Assembly (NCBI GenBank): GCA_000310025.1
Contig: FN648785.1
Location: 447,792 to 511,791, forward strand
Direction of reading: 5' to 3'
DNA length: 64,000 bases
Source: Ectocarpus siliculosus
Lineage: Eukaryota > Sar > Phaeophyceae > Ectocarpales > Ectocarpaceae
Positions 36,660 to 49,400 of this stretch are shown here, in pieces; within the stretch, counting starts at the first letter, position 1, and each line of letters begins with the position of its first letter. A program made the translations under genes and the position numbers. Under the pieces are notes generated by a model. The model made no database searches. It was given only the letters and a program-made list of their open reading frames with translations, and was not told the DNA's origin.

Positions 36660-39600
36660 TCAATCTTTGCCCTCGGCGACCACGTTATCGGCTTCCTCTA
36701 CTTGCTTGGCGTCATCGCCATCGTCTGGCTCGTACCGCAAAAGCCTTCTCCTTAAGGACACCACCTGTCACATACGTACGCGTCGTGAGGAAACAGGTAT
36801 CCGCGGCACGGCAATGATTGGGTTCGTTCGTGGATTGCACAATGCGGGGAAATAAATTTCGGCTGATATACGTAGAAATCGAAGATTTCGTTACGCTCGC
36901 GAAGGTTCAGTTGAATGATCGCACACTACCGGGGTGTGTTGTTGTGTGGACATCAGTTTACTTGTACTATTTTGGTTCATTTTTCTGTATGGGAAGTCTG
37001 TACGGGAAGCAAATGAGGGGTAGTGAGGGTTTTTTTCTTGTCCATGGCTTTGTTCTCACCTGTTTACTCTTGGAGGAGACAAGTTTCTTGAGCTCCTGGA
37101 ACTGCGGAGACTCGTTCAGTCGTCTTTCATTTAAAGCCTGGTGGATTGCGGCACGACGTACGTGTTTGTTTCCGTGAGCAGAGATCAACACAGCCCTCAC
37201 ATCATCAATGAATCGCTATCCCTACTATTTTCTGTTTCAGCATATCATCCAAGTAAACATCGCCGCTATTCCGAGCGCCACTGGTCTTCCTATGATCTCC
37301 TGATCGTGCACCAAGCTCTACCCTGGTGTGTCACAGTTACAGAAGAGACGAAACCCCGACCGTTTCGTCCCAGGGAGAAATCAGGAGAAATCAGGGGTCA
37401 TGCTACAAGACAGAAACCTTTTCCCATCGGTTTCGTTCGGAGAGACGACCTCCTGCGTAGTGTAGCGAGGTAACCTCTCCTGTCGTGATTTTTGTGAGTC
37501 CCACACCCGGGGGAGCTGCCCGCTATGGCGTCACATGCATCTCCCCTCACATGGCGTTCAAGTCGTCGATAGTTTTGGCTCGTGCTTCGATATTCATTCA
37601 TTCGCAGGTGCTAAAGCCTGATGATCAATCCGTTCACCATTAGTCTGTCAGGAATTGTTGGCGTATGACCACGAAAGGCACACCCACTGCTGCAACACCA
37701 CCCCGAAACGCAGACCTGAAGCGCGGATATCTCCTGGCGTGCGGCTTCCACATCCGCGGCCCCCTTGTCCCCCGACACCTCCTTGGGGGGCGTTTCGCTC
37801 TTGTCCGGAGCCTTGAACCTGAACCACCGACCGCCAATGGATGTATGGTCTGGTTTGGCGGATTGTACCAAGCGCCGCAGAGTCGGAATCGCTTACGCTC
37901 ACCGTTGACACAGAGCAGGCATCTTCGTTGCCTGAGTCCGAGCATGGCTACTACTGTTCACGATATACCCATGTGAATGTAATGGAAGGTAAAACCTCCG
38001 GAGGGTGACATTCATGCTCTGACGATAAAATGAAAAACAACAGCAAATCGTGGTTGAAAGGAACGATTAAATGAAGCGTGAGCCTGCACCTGAGCTTGCG
38101 TCGGAGATTTGCGGCCTCGGCTTTCTCTTCGTCTCTTTCCCTCAACAAGATCGCACAGTCTTGCTGAAGCCCGGCCACACGCGCCTGCACCACATGCATA
38201 ACATGGCGGGAAAAGGCAACTATCAATCACGAAGGATGCGATATCGAAACCGATCCGTGCGCAGTCAGTGGACCAAGTATTTGGACCAACATAACGTGGG
38301 ATTCAAGCGCCCTGCACGGCGTCTAGGCTTAGGGAGCACAGCCGGTCATCAGTGCTCTCTCTATTCTATGTGGTAGACGCAATGCGTGGGAGACGGCAGC
38401 CTGAGTGGTGCTAACCGATATTCTTCCACGGTATCGGTGTCAACCATTACTGTTTTATTCTCAGGCACAGGTTTTATGGCTCGATTATGCTATCCAGCCT
38501 CCTAAGAATGACAAACACACGAGATTGGGCCACAATGCATGCACCTGCAAAAAAGGCAACTGAATTCAACCCCAGTTGGAGGCACCACCGATTGTTGTCC
38601 CACCACGCATACCGTAGTAGACCTCGACCAAGCCCCCCCTGTTGCTTACCTGGAGAGCCTCGTTCTGTGCCTGCATGGTCTGAGTCTCCTCTGCCAGTCT
38701 GGCGTGCTCGTCCTTTATGCTGACCAGGCGAGAGGCCTGCGGCCGTGCCCCAAACCACAAGCAAAGCCCAAAACGTGGACATATTGAGAGGTTCTTCGGT
38801 CTGGGACTGTGTAGTCAAGACCATGGCGTAACGTAAAATCGTTAACTTTTCTCCACCGTGCAACGGCGTTATTAATAGCTCATCCTCGCATTGGTTACTT
38901 GATAAGTCTGCGGTAGCTTCCGGACGGCGGAAAGCAATGGTCGCCTATTGTACACTCAAAGGCGCTGGGTAATGGCCAGAATGACTATGGTTGTGGAGAA
39001 TCAATCAGCATCGACAACAACTTTGGCTGTCGAAGCACCGAGCAGGAGAGCAAGCAGGTGGGTTAGTGTCGTGAACCGTGCTTCACCTGGCCACTTTGGC
39101 GACGGAACGCTCCGTCTACACGCATCCGCTCCACCTCCTCCAACAGGGCTGCAATTCAAACATGCACAAGTCGGAAGGCGGCCCATTAAAATCACCACGC
39201 GCGTAGCCCTGGCCCTCGTGAGACTAACCCAATTAGAATCAACGACGAGAACAGCATCCGTGTTGTAGCAACCAGCACTATGTTGGGACGTGTTTGCTCC
39301 CAAAAAAAAACATCTTTAACCAGCACAAACAGTGTTTGCCTCCCTTGTGCGTTTTCCTTCATCCTTTCCTTTTTCCTTCTGTCCACCCTTTGTCCGGTGC
39401 TGCCACCCTAACCCGTCGTGTTTATGCAAGGAAAACCGGTAGAAACATTTCTCGCGGGGGCACCACCACATCAAGGTCCACACTACTTTTCCCGTTCGTC
39501 ATTACCAATCAGTGCTATGTAGATGAGGCTTGCTCATGAACTCACGATCGCGAACGAAAACCGCAGCAGATAATAGAAGACACCTACCGTACAACTGGCG

Positions 39601-41057
39601 AACAAGCAAAGGGGAGTACCTTGATCCTCAACAGTGCTGGTGTCGAACGCCAGCGATGCTGCCTGTTGCTCAGCATCCTCGAGCATCTGCTTCATCAAGA
39701 GGGCGCTCATGTTTGCCACCGCTCCTACCTGCGTGCGTACAACCAAGACGCCCCGCCAAAATCGGTCTCACGTCATTACCGTTTTACTTAGACGGGAAAA
39801 TTGCATGCTTTTGCTTTAGCATCCCTCCGGCCACGCAAACTTGACTACCACAGGGCCCCCAGAATCGCCTAGGTGCTGCGTTCGTTTTTTTGGTAGTCTA
39901 ACGAAGGATTTCCCGCAGCACGCAACTGCTGTATTTGTTGTTTGCGTTCGCAGTGCCACGGAGAGGGCTGGCATACCTGGACCGTACCGAGAAAAGAAGC
40001 GGACGAATCTACAAGCAGTTCGGGTTCTGACCTACCGTAATAGCATCGGTTGCTTAGTGGGCACACTTGCATGACAGTCAGAGCCACAATTCACGCCGTA
40101 CTGAACAACCTCGTACTCTTGCCCGTTTTCCGGGTAGTTCAGACGAATGTGTACTCCAGGCGAAGGCAACACAAAGGGCGACCACGCACTACCTCAGGCT
40201 TTCTACGACAATTTCCGCATCTCATTGGCCGAGCACGCTGCACATCGACGCTTAGCCGTACAATCTCTTCGGGTTGCAAAGTTACTCTCACGTGTTGAAG
40301 GCTACCAGTTTCAACCCGGTAGACATGCGGGACGTGACACAATCCCCACCTCCTGACGAAGGTTTGTGATCACGCAGCCCCTCAAGCCATCTAGAATGCT
40401 TTCCACGTCTTGCTGGCTGTACATGTCTTCCGACAGCCTTACCGCACGCATCGAAAGCAGGCGCGGATTTACGGGAAGATGTTAAGATGCTGTACGTAGG
40501 GGAGTACGGGATAAACGTACACAGCCCACTTTCGCTTCATACGGCTACACGTCTCGAGCATGATGATGGCTGATGTCTACTACTGCACCTATTTTGATGC
40601 TTGTCCAGGCCGCCCCGGAACGTGCATGCGGCCCTAAGTGCAACTACGCGTGTTTGGGGACGTCGTCTCGTACGATCACGTGTGTACATGGAACAGGTAC
40701 GTTCACAAGCCAACGGCCCAGGGTTTTCAGACAGAGTAGAACAGCGCGCCACGCCCGCTCTACGACATGGAGACGCTGCCCGCCGATTTTCTTTCCATCT
40801 GAATTCATGCATGACTTGAGGATAGAACGACAGACCCGCGGCCGCCCAAGAGCATGATTCGATGCAGAGGATGTCTGTCATGCAACCGTTTCTAGATTAC
40901 CCTCCGGACGATCTGTACAGTGAAAATATTTCGCCGCCTTGCTCCTAGAAATTCCAACTCCCGTTCACCTGTCGTTGTTGATGTCATCGAACTCGCTCTC
41001 CATTGATCGCAGAGCAATGTCTCGCTTCGCCCGGACAAACTTGAGATAGGTCCGTAC
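36660..41057 (-). CDS. LZTFL1: LZTFL1 (BBS17) homologue, regulator of BBSome ciliary traffic (first exon missing)
   Basis: Exons in gene order: 41057-40969, 40437-40350, 39728-39620, 39148-39087, 38736-38650, 38184-38090, 37818-37716, 37137-37060, 36764-36660 (stop TGA). All phases join and give about 271 residues, against 299 in human. The N-terminal part TYLKFVRAKRDIALRSMESEF matches human NYMRFARSKRGLRLKTVDSCF. The next block EDMYSQQDVESILDGLRG matches EDTFTIDEVSEVLNGLQA. The middle is coiled coil (LVSIKDEHARLAEETQTMQA; LLRERDEEKAEAANLRRKLR). The end LKKLVSSKSKQVVSLRRRLL then RYEPDDG matches human LTKKNDQIKDLRKRL then AQYEPED. In animals LZTFL1 is a cytosolic partner of the BBSome that controls its entry into cilia. 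The short first coding exon lies above 41057 and was not found. The algal protein has a shorter linker after ALLEEVERMR. Confidence 0.85.
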
Positions 41058-43461
41058 CTTTTGGGCGGGGTAAATGGGTTAGCGCCACACCTTGTTGAAT
41101 GTAGCAGCAATATCATGTCTGTACGTTCCCGCCTGCCTTTCCGCCTCTTGACTCCAACCCTACAAAACGGTTTTCTCTTTCACCACTAACCATAAAATCA
41201 GTGTTTTTTTTAATTTACTGCAATCAACAATAGACTATGTCCATGGGCAACGCCAGAACACGTGTGGTCTATATTATTGTCTACACACGAGAGCCGCGCA
41301 CGGTGGACAGGTACCGGTGATGTACGATCACCAGTCGGTATTCATGAGGTTAACCGAGCGGGAAGCAATGGGGCTGTTCTGTTCAATATGCTAGAAGCAG
41401 TAATTTTTCATCTCCTGCGCCCGATAGGTCACTAGCGATGTCTGACTGTATGTCTGGGACCTTTTGAAACTCAATCTAATATCGCGTTGATGGCGATTTT
41501 CCTGGGTCCTTTTGATTTCCTTCAGATAGTTTTCGACTTGTACCCGTCGTCGGGGTGGTAGCTTGTGTCTACGGAAGGCATTGGCACGGCTTGAACCGGT
41601 ACGGATGACAGAAAGTAATGCGCAGGATCGGTGCGGTTTTCAGCGTGAAAACAACAACAACGCAACGAGAGCCTCGGGCAGAGGAACGGGTCTGACGGCC
41701 AAAACCTACGGGCAACAAAGTTCAGGACATGCATCGCCCTCTTCTGCATAATGCGAGAATGCAAACATGAGGTAGAGAGGTGTGAAACTTTAGCCATCCG
41801 GAAGTCCAGGATCCGCCAGGCATGGAAGTCTCTAGATTATGAGTATGTGCGTGTTCTTTGAACAGCATCCCCTGCGCTGAATGCCTGACGAATGAAGAGA
41901 CTTCAGTGTCAGCAGGCGAATATGGAGGTCGTCGTGTGTGCAATGTGTTTGTATTTCCATCCCCATATGTGTGCTATGTGTTTGTATTTCCATCCCCATA
42001 TATTCTGGGCCCCAGCCTGTTGTACACAGAATGGTATGGTTAGACTATGTTTCGAGCGGGGAGGTTCACAGTGATCGTAGTCTATGTGTATTTCTTGATA
42101 ACAGTATGTTCGGCGCACCACCCGAGGTCACACGGGAGGAGGTAAATTTTTGTGGATTTCTCTTTTCTTTTTCTCGGCCTTTCCCCAAACGGGGCGTGCC
42201 TTCAATAATTGTGACAATACACTGCTGTCGTATTTAGCATGTGCCTGTGAGGTCAGTCTCAGGTGGGGGGAAGTCGCCTGCGATACCTCCAGAGCGAGTA
42301 GGTAAAACGCGACAACTACTGTACAACTGCATTATACTTCGAAGTACGGGGTCTACGTCGCTGAAGGGGTACAGCCGTACTCCGTACGACTGCTGTCTGT
42401 GTACGAGCAGTCGTCTACGTGGAGTGTTTGGGCTGCTCCATCTGATGCAGAACGATATTCTTAGGGCTCGGGGAACAAGGCTCGGCAGTGACCTCCGTGG
42501 GAGCTGCCCCCCTCTCGCCGGGCACTATGAGGTTGCCACCCTACACAGCAGTAGGAAGTAGTGCGTATGATCCAGTTTGACCCGTTATTTTTTCCAAACC
42601 AGCACTTATGTACAAGTAGTCTATGGGAAACAGAGACGTGGCTGCCGCCTCTCCCCCGGTCACTGCGTGGTGGCGCACCACTGCACAACACAAGGAGGCG
42701 CTGACCTACTGCAATTATACACACATCGCGGAGCTCACCAGATTCTCGTGGCTGGAGGTCAAACACCCGAAGGTGCTATTGTCAGTCATTTCCTGCTGCT
42801 GTTCCGTGGACTGGAGAATGCAGCCCTGTGGCGGTCGGACTCCGAGCACACGGGTTGCTCGTGTGGTTATTGCTGGGCCTCTGCTGCTGATGATGATGAC
42901 GGCAGAATTTCGCGAAGAAATACGATGATCTGAAGAGCAGCGTGGTGTATCCCTCTCCCTACCCTGTGACGAACCTTGTGTTCTGTGAGAGCAACGGTGA
43001 GTGGCCGATCCGATCTTTGCCCCGTGTCTCTCGCTCGTCCGGTAGACTTCGATTGCTGGCAGATCAGCGATCGAGTGTATTTTGCCTGTGCCGCTGTACG
43101 TGCCACGGCTGCTTGCGTGTCCCGAAACGTTAAGCTGCACATAAAATAGCACGCGGAAATGGAGGAACGCATACAAGAGCCCTCTCCCGATCAAGCAACA
43201 GGGCGTCATTCTACGGTCTTACGGTCTTGTTGAAAAAAAAGAGGCGATGTGTAACGCCGCATGTGTTCCCCCGAACCGAAACGCCGCACCATAAAAGAAT
43301 TGCGCCGCTTTTTCCAGGCAGGTTTGTGCGTCGCCCCTCGAGGCGATGTGTTGAACCCACACACCCTATCCCATCACGCGTGAGAGAATTGGTTCTGCTG
43401 GATAGCACGCTCTCAAACAGAAGAAGATCGCGTCCGCAAGGGGGGGAAGAGAGAGCGAGTC
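41058..43461. other. Intergenic between divergent LZTFL1 and cyclin genes
   Basis: The two genes diverge from here, so both promoters and the missing first exon of LZTFL1 should lie in this stretch. No other gene is recognised. Confidence 0.45.
41936..42001. repeat. 33-base tandem duplication
   Basis: Two adjacent 33-base units (GTGTGCAATGTGTTTGTATT and onward) differ at a single base. Confidence 0.85.
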
Positions 43462-46400
43462 ATGACTTCGAAGCAAGATGATGATGTTTCTCGAAAGAGA
43501 GAGCGCGAAGACGGAGGAGCCGCGGCTTGTGCTGGTACTGAGCATCACACACAGGGGCAGCAGCTGCAGCAGCAGCAGCAGCAACGGGAAGCCAAACGGC
43601 GAAGGGTGGTGGGGGCGGACAACCTTCTCGGTGATTTGGTTGGTCTGGTCGGCAAGGCTATCAGGGCAACGGCGTCTGTGTTTGGCCGAGGGGGGCAGCA
43701 CAACAGCAGTAGGTGCGGTCCACATTCTGTGTGAGGCAAATCGCTGTTTACACCAAAATCGTCAGCCCCTCCCTGCGGTTTCAACGGCAATGACGTGAAG
43801 GAGCGGGGCTAGACCAGGGGCCACGTGTACGTGTCGCACAAGCTGCTCATGTTCCTAGAGGAATTGATGCTGAAACCCGCAGTCGACCACAACAACGATT
43901 TATAACGTCTCGAGAGGTTGTTCGCGTTGCCTTCATTTGGCTGCTGCAGGCAATACGTTCTCAGCAGAGGGCAGCTGCGCTCCCAAAACTGCTGCAATAC
44001 CTCCTCGGCACGCGTGACGTACAGTCACGAACCGCCACACTCGCTGCAGAGTTTGCTTGCCGCGACCCGTTTCGACGCACGCGGTGGATAGGGGTGTAGG
44101 CACACGCCTTGCTTGCGAGTAGACCGATGCAATGCCTGCCCGGCAGCAGTAGCGCACCATGATGGCCCTGCGGCTCCTACCAAAGAGCACCAAAGCATAT
44201 CTCAACATTCCCCGCCTCCCATCGTGTGCTTCCAAGATCTTCCATTCCTGTCCGTAAGGCGCTGAAATTTGGTCTAGTACCGCGCGTGAATCCTCATCCA
44301 GACCCCCGTGCGCAGCAAGTAGATGGAGGATGTTCGTCGCCGTAGCAAAGCACATGGATGAAAGAAATCTTCATTGCATGGTGCGGCTTGAAAAACCGCG
44401 TACGATTGTCAACGGACCTTTCTCCGGAAACCGCAAGCGAAGTATCCTTCCTGTATTGACTGTTGGCACGCCACGAACTACTAGCGTTTATTTTGTGCGC
44501 AAACGTGCCCCCCCCCCGCCTCATTTGACGCTGCCTTTCACAGGCCTCCGCGCCAAGGCGGCGCCGCCGAGTCTGACGAAGCCGAGGCCAGTTCGGCGGC
44601 GAAGAACCGGTTGATAACGCCGTCACCGACAGCGCCCGCGGCAACAGCAGCACCCACAGCGACAACGAAAGAGACAACAAAATCGCCTGCCCCCCGAATG
44701 GACACCCCGATGATGAAAAGCCACGGGTCGACCGGGACGGGGGACGGGCCCCGCCTACATCCGGAGACCGTCGCGACGGTGGCGGATGAGGGGACTGCGG
44801 CGGCGGCAGTAGATGCCGCTGGCCCGGGGCGGGGCAACGACAACAACCGTGCAAGATTTTCCTCGTCGGGGATCGGGGTGTCGCCGGGTACCGCCGGCGG
44901 CAAGAAGGACAACGGTGGTGGTGCGGCGGGCGCGGTGCTAACCGAGGAGGGAGGCGGGAAACCACCAAAACAACAGCGACAGGGGAGCGGCCCAGGCCCA
45001 AGCCTTCGCCGCCTCCCGAACCTCGACTTCGACACCCTGCGGCACTCCCTGGGCTTCCTCAGGGCTGCCGAACTCGCTCGCTTCGCGCTGGCGTCGACGG
45101 CGGCCCGCGCGGTAGTTTCGAGCCACGCGGCCGTGATGATCTGCGAGGGCTACTCCGAGATCCGGCTCGGGGCGCGCGAGCCGAGCCTCAGCTCCTCCTC
45201 ACGACGGCTGCTGCCCTTCGGCGGCCCCGCCGCAGCGGGAACCGGCGGCGGTGATGAAGCCGGGAGTGGTGCCTCTTCCACAGGGGCAGCAGCTGCAGCA
45301 GCAGCCGCCTCCGCCGCCGGTCTCCCCTCTGACACCCACAACAACAATAACAACATCTCAAACAGTGATCTGTTGGGCCAGGGAAGCGGCGGCAGGACGG
45401 TGAGGCCTTGGTCGGTTGACGAGGGGTCCCCTCGAGGGGGACCTGGGCAGGGCGGTGGGCCTGCGAAGGCGGCGAGGTACCGACGGAACGACCAGCACCT
45501 GGCGCTGCGGGCGCTGCACCACCTGGAATGCTGCGGGGATTTGCTCATACGCCAGCTCAAGACGTTGCCGAGGTGATGATTTTTGTTTTGGCGGTGTTTT
45601 GTCGCCGAATGTTGTTCCCGTCTCATATTGCAGTATGTCCTCCCCAAAACCAACACTGCATGGTAAGATACGATCATGTTGAATGAATACGTACACAATG
45701 CTTACATTGGGTTGTCGTCGTCCAAGTTTTTTCCAGCTGTTGCTGGTCCACCAGCGTTCGTGCAGGAGAAGACAGGGAGCAGTCTCAGAGCACACACTCC
45801 CTCCGTGGAAAGTCGGTCTTCGCCTGCGGGTAGCCTAGCTTGCTGAAGATACCACACATCCTGGACCGATTTTCAAAGCTCGAAAATTCTGCGGCACACA
45901 CGACAACGACGGCACCGAAAATGGCAGCCCTGGAATCGTATTGCGGAGGGCTCTCCGATTCCTTAGCGTTTGATTTGTGCACCTTCTCCTTGTAATGATG
46001 TGGTATATTACGTCATGCAACCTACGCTATTTCTGCTGCGCCAACGATAACGACGGTGGCAAGGATCGTGTGCCCGGCATGCATACTATACTGTATTCGT
46101 AGATGGTACCTGCTTTGCTTCGGTTCGCGCTGTTCTAGGCGATCGAAAGCGAGTTCTGGCTGCACATTCTGTACATGGGTACGTCGGAGATCGAACCGAT
46201 GAACGTAGTCACCGTAATGGTTTCGACGTCAACAACGCAGCAACAGAAACATCGGTGCATTGCTGCCCACTTTTTTATTTGTATTATCTTCATATGCCAC
46301 AACGATTCCATCTCTATCCATACAAAGAGTCTACCAGAGATTAACAATGAATTCATAGCGTCACCAGAAACTGCTTTTTTTTTTTCGGTTCTTTGATTCG

Positions 46401-49400
46401 AAACGACGCCTCACGGATACGATACCGTACACGCTAACTTGCAACTCCATGACCCGGGCAGGTTGGATATTTTCCAGAGCCTGCAGAGCCGCGCGGTGCT
46501 AGGCCCGACCCAATTCCTGACGGCTCACATGCGGGCCGTGCTCGTGGACTGGTGTGTTGAGGTGCGTGCGCCCACAGATATCTCGTGGTAAAATAATTTT
46601 TTTTTCGCATGTGTGTTGTAGTGCAAGTGTAGCAAATTTCAACCAACCATGACATGTTTGGCTTCATCTTCCTTCTCTTCTCTTGCTGTTTGCTCGGCAG
46701 CAGGTTACCGTTTCCATCTGCCGGCGATGTTTTACTTGTCTTGGGAGGAGGATAATAAGTTCGACCTTACAAATATTTTACCTATTTCTTGATCATGTTT
46801 TGGCCGCTCATTTTTTGTGGTGGCGACAGGTCGCCTGCCAGTTTCGGCTGTCTACGATTGCTCTGCACGCGACGATTTCTAGCCTGGACGTGTGTCTCAC
46901 CAAGGTTGCCGTACCTAGGTGCAGGCTGCAGCTGCTCGGCGTCGTGTGCGCCATGATTCAGACCCAGGTGCGTTTCGCTGGTGGCCCGGTAGTCCACATA
47001 ATATGTTTTATGTGTATGAAAACGTACCTTGGATTAAGTATAGAACTGATCAAATTGGCGTGCGTGTGAGGGTTACGGTCTGCGTGCCCCCTCCCTGGTC
47101 TTGATTGGTAATAGCGTTGCTTCTTTGCGTAGGCAGTTCCCATCCTCATCGCTCTCGCTGTTGCTGCGCAACAACCTCCAAGGTTCCCGCGATGCGCCGA
47201 AGAAGGAGACGACTATCCCGTCTCTGTCGCTCCTGGCCCTCTAGAGGTCTTGCCGAGCGCATAGTACATATTTACGCAAGGCTTTCTAAGCAAGCTAACA
47301 TACTGGATATAGTACACAATCGGCTAAGTTGGGGTTCGGTTTACGGTCTGCGTGCCCCCGCGCTGGTCTTTTGTCGTAATAAACATAGGTCTTTTTCCAG
47401 GTAGCCTTACCATGTGTGTGTGGTTCATGTACACGGCAGTGGGCAGCAGCATGTGTTCGTGTCCCACACAAGCCCTGCGGTGTGGACGTAAAAGACTGGA
47501 TCACCATCCCGTGAATGGTTCTGAACTTTTTTGTTTGTCTCAAGTGGTACGGATAGGTGCTCTCCTTTATCCTGGTTTGAATTGAAGACACGCGGTGTGC
47601 ACAGACAATGAAGACAACGGAATTTTGAACTACTTGCAGAATGGCGAAGCATGATGCTTGTGGTGGCCGGCGGGAATTGCGCAGCTGTTGACTTGCCCCT
47701 TGTTGTCGGCGAAGCGAAGTGTTTGCAGTGTTGCACCTAACACCTCGCCAAGAATTCGTGCGGCAGTGCCGGCATGGGCGGCAGTAATTCGATGCTTTCA
47801 CCGCCCCGGCTTTGCGGGGACAATAGGTTTTGTTGATACGCTGACGGGGCTCGGGCGCATGGTAGCACCCCCCCCCCCCCCCCCCCCCCACTCCTTGACT
47901 GGCCCTACTTCCATATAAAGGGGTAACCCGGGGTCCTTCATGTTAAGGAGGATACCCTCTTTCTCATCGTTTTTCACACCCGTTTCCCCCTTCTCCTGTT
48001 CAGCTCGAGCATTTAAACCCCCCCCCCAAAAGGGGGGCCAGTAAATCCGGTTGTGGGGGAACGAAAAACCTCCCCCCCCCCCAAAGGGAAGAATCCCTCC
48101 CCCCGTGTTTAAATGGGCCAACCCCCCTAAAACAGGTTNNNNNNNNNNNNNNNNNNNNNNNNNNNNNNNNNNNNNNNNNNNNNNNNNNNNNNNNNNNNNN
48201 NNNNNNNNNNNNNNNNNNNNNNNNNNNNNNNNNNNNNNTTTGGGGGGACAATGGGTTTGGTTGAAACGCGGAGGGGCCTCGGGCCCATGGTACCCCCCCC
48301 CCCCCCCCCCTCCTCCCACTCGTTGACTGTCGCTACTTCCATATAAGGTGGTAACGCGGGGTCATTCATGTTAAGGAGGATACCGTCTTTCTCATCGTTT
48401 TTCACACCCGTTTCGCCCTTCTCCTGTTCAGCTCGAGCATTCATACCCCCCCCCATAATGGTGGTCGAGTAGATCGTGTTGTGCGGGATCGAGAACCGTC
48501 ACTCCGCGCATAGGGGATGATCGCATCACGCTGTGTTAAATTGGTCAAGCACCCTAGAAGCAGTTACACAGTGCCTATATATGTAACTGTCTCTGGAAGC
48601 GAAAACACCAGAAAATAAAGTAAGTATTTTGCAGCTGTCATCCGTATGCAAGGAAGTAAGCACAAGATGACGAACACCCACAGCAGGATGCAGCGCACCC
48701 TCCATGCGACTCAACGAATATCTCACGGTGCTTCGAGCTTGGTGATGTGAGAGCTTGGTCCGGTGAGAACCCGGCGTGCTCCGTCCCGGCGTTGTAGGGA
48801 TGCGGCGTCAATACTCTAACGACTACGTCATGCACGACTGTGAGTACCCCCCCCCCCCCCCCCTGATTCTGTGTTTGCACTTTTGCAGGCTGGTGGTGGG
48901 TGCCAGGTGATGAACACATCCGAAGCCATTCATATCTGCGACAGCCAGTACAACCCCTCGCAGGTCCACAGCACTTTCAACGTCGTCGTAAGCATAACCC
49001 AGGAGGCGATGGGGAGGGCCGTTCCAGCGACCGTTGCGGAGATCCTCCACAGGTGTGTCATCGTGCTTCCTGCCTCTAACTTCGCATGATCTGTCCGGAT
49101 CTCACGTACTCTGCTGTGTGCGTGCGGTTTTGATTATTAGCATCGACCGCGCTAACCCGCTAATCAATGAAAAACGGCGTCAGGCTCGTGCAACTGTGTG
49201 TGTGTGTGTGTGTGTGTTAAGGCCTTTGGGCAGCATCAACCCCGCGAATCTGCAAAACAGGACAAGTACGTCAGTCTCGGCGCGGGATGCGTGTGTGCTT
49301 TGTTACTTGTTTTGTGACGACCAATGCGTGTTCATTGTTCCGCTCACGACACCCGCCCCTGCGTCGTGCTTTCGTGTCTTGCCCAAGTGTGTAGGGCACC

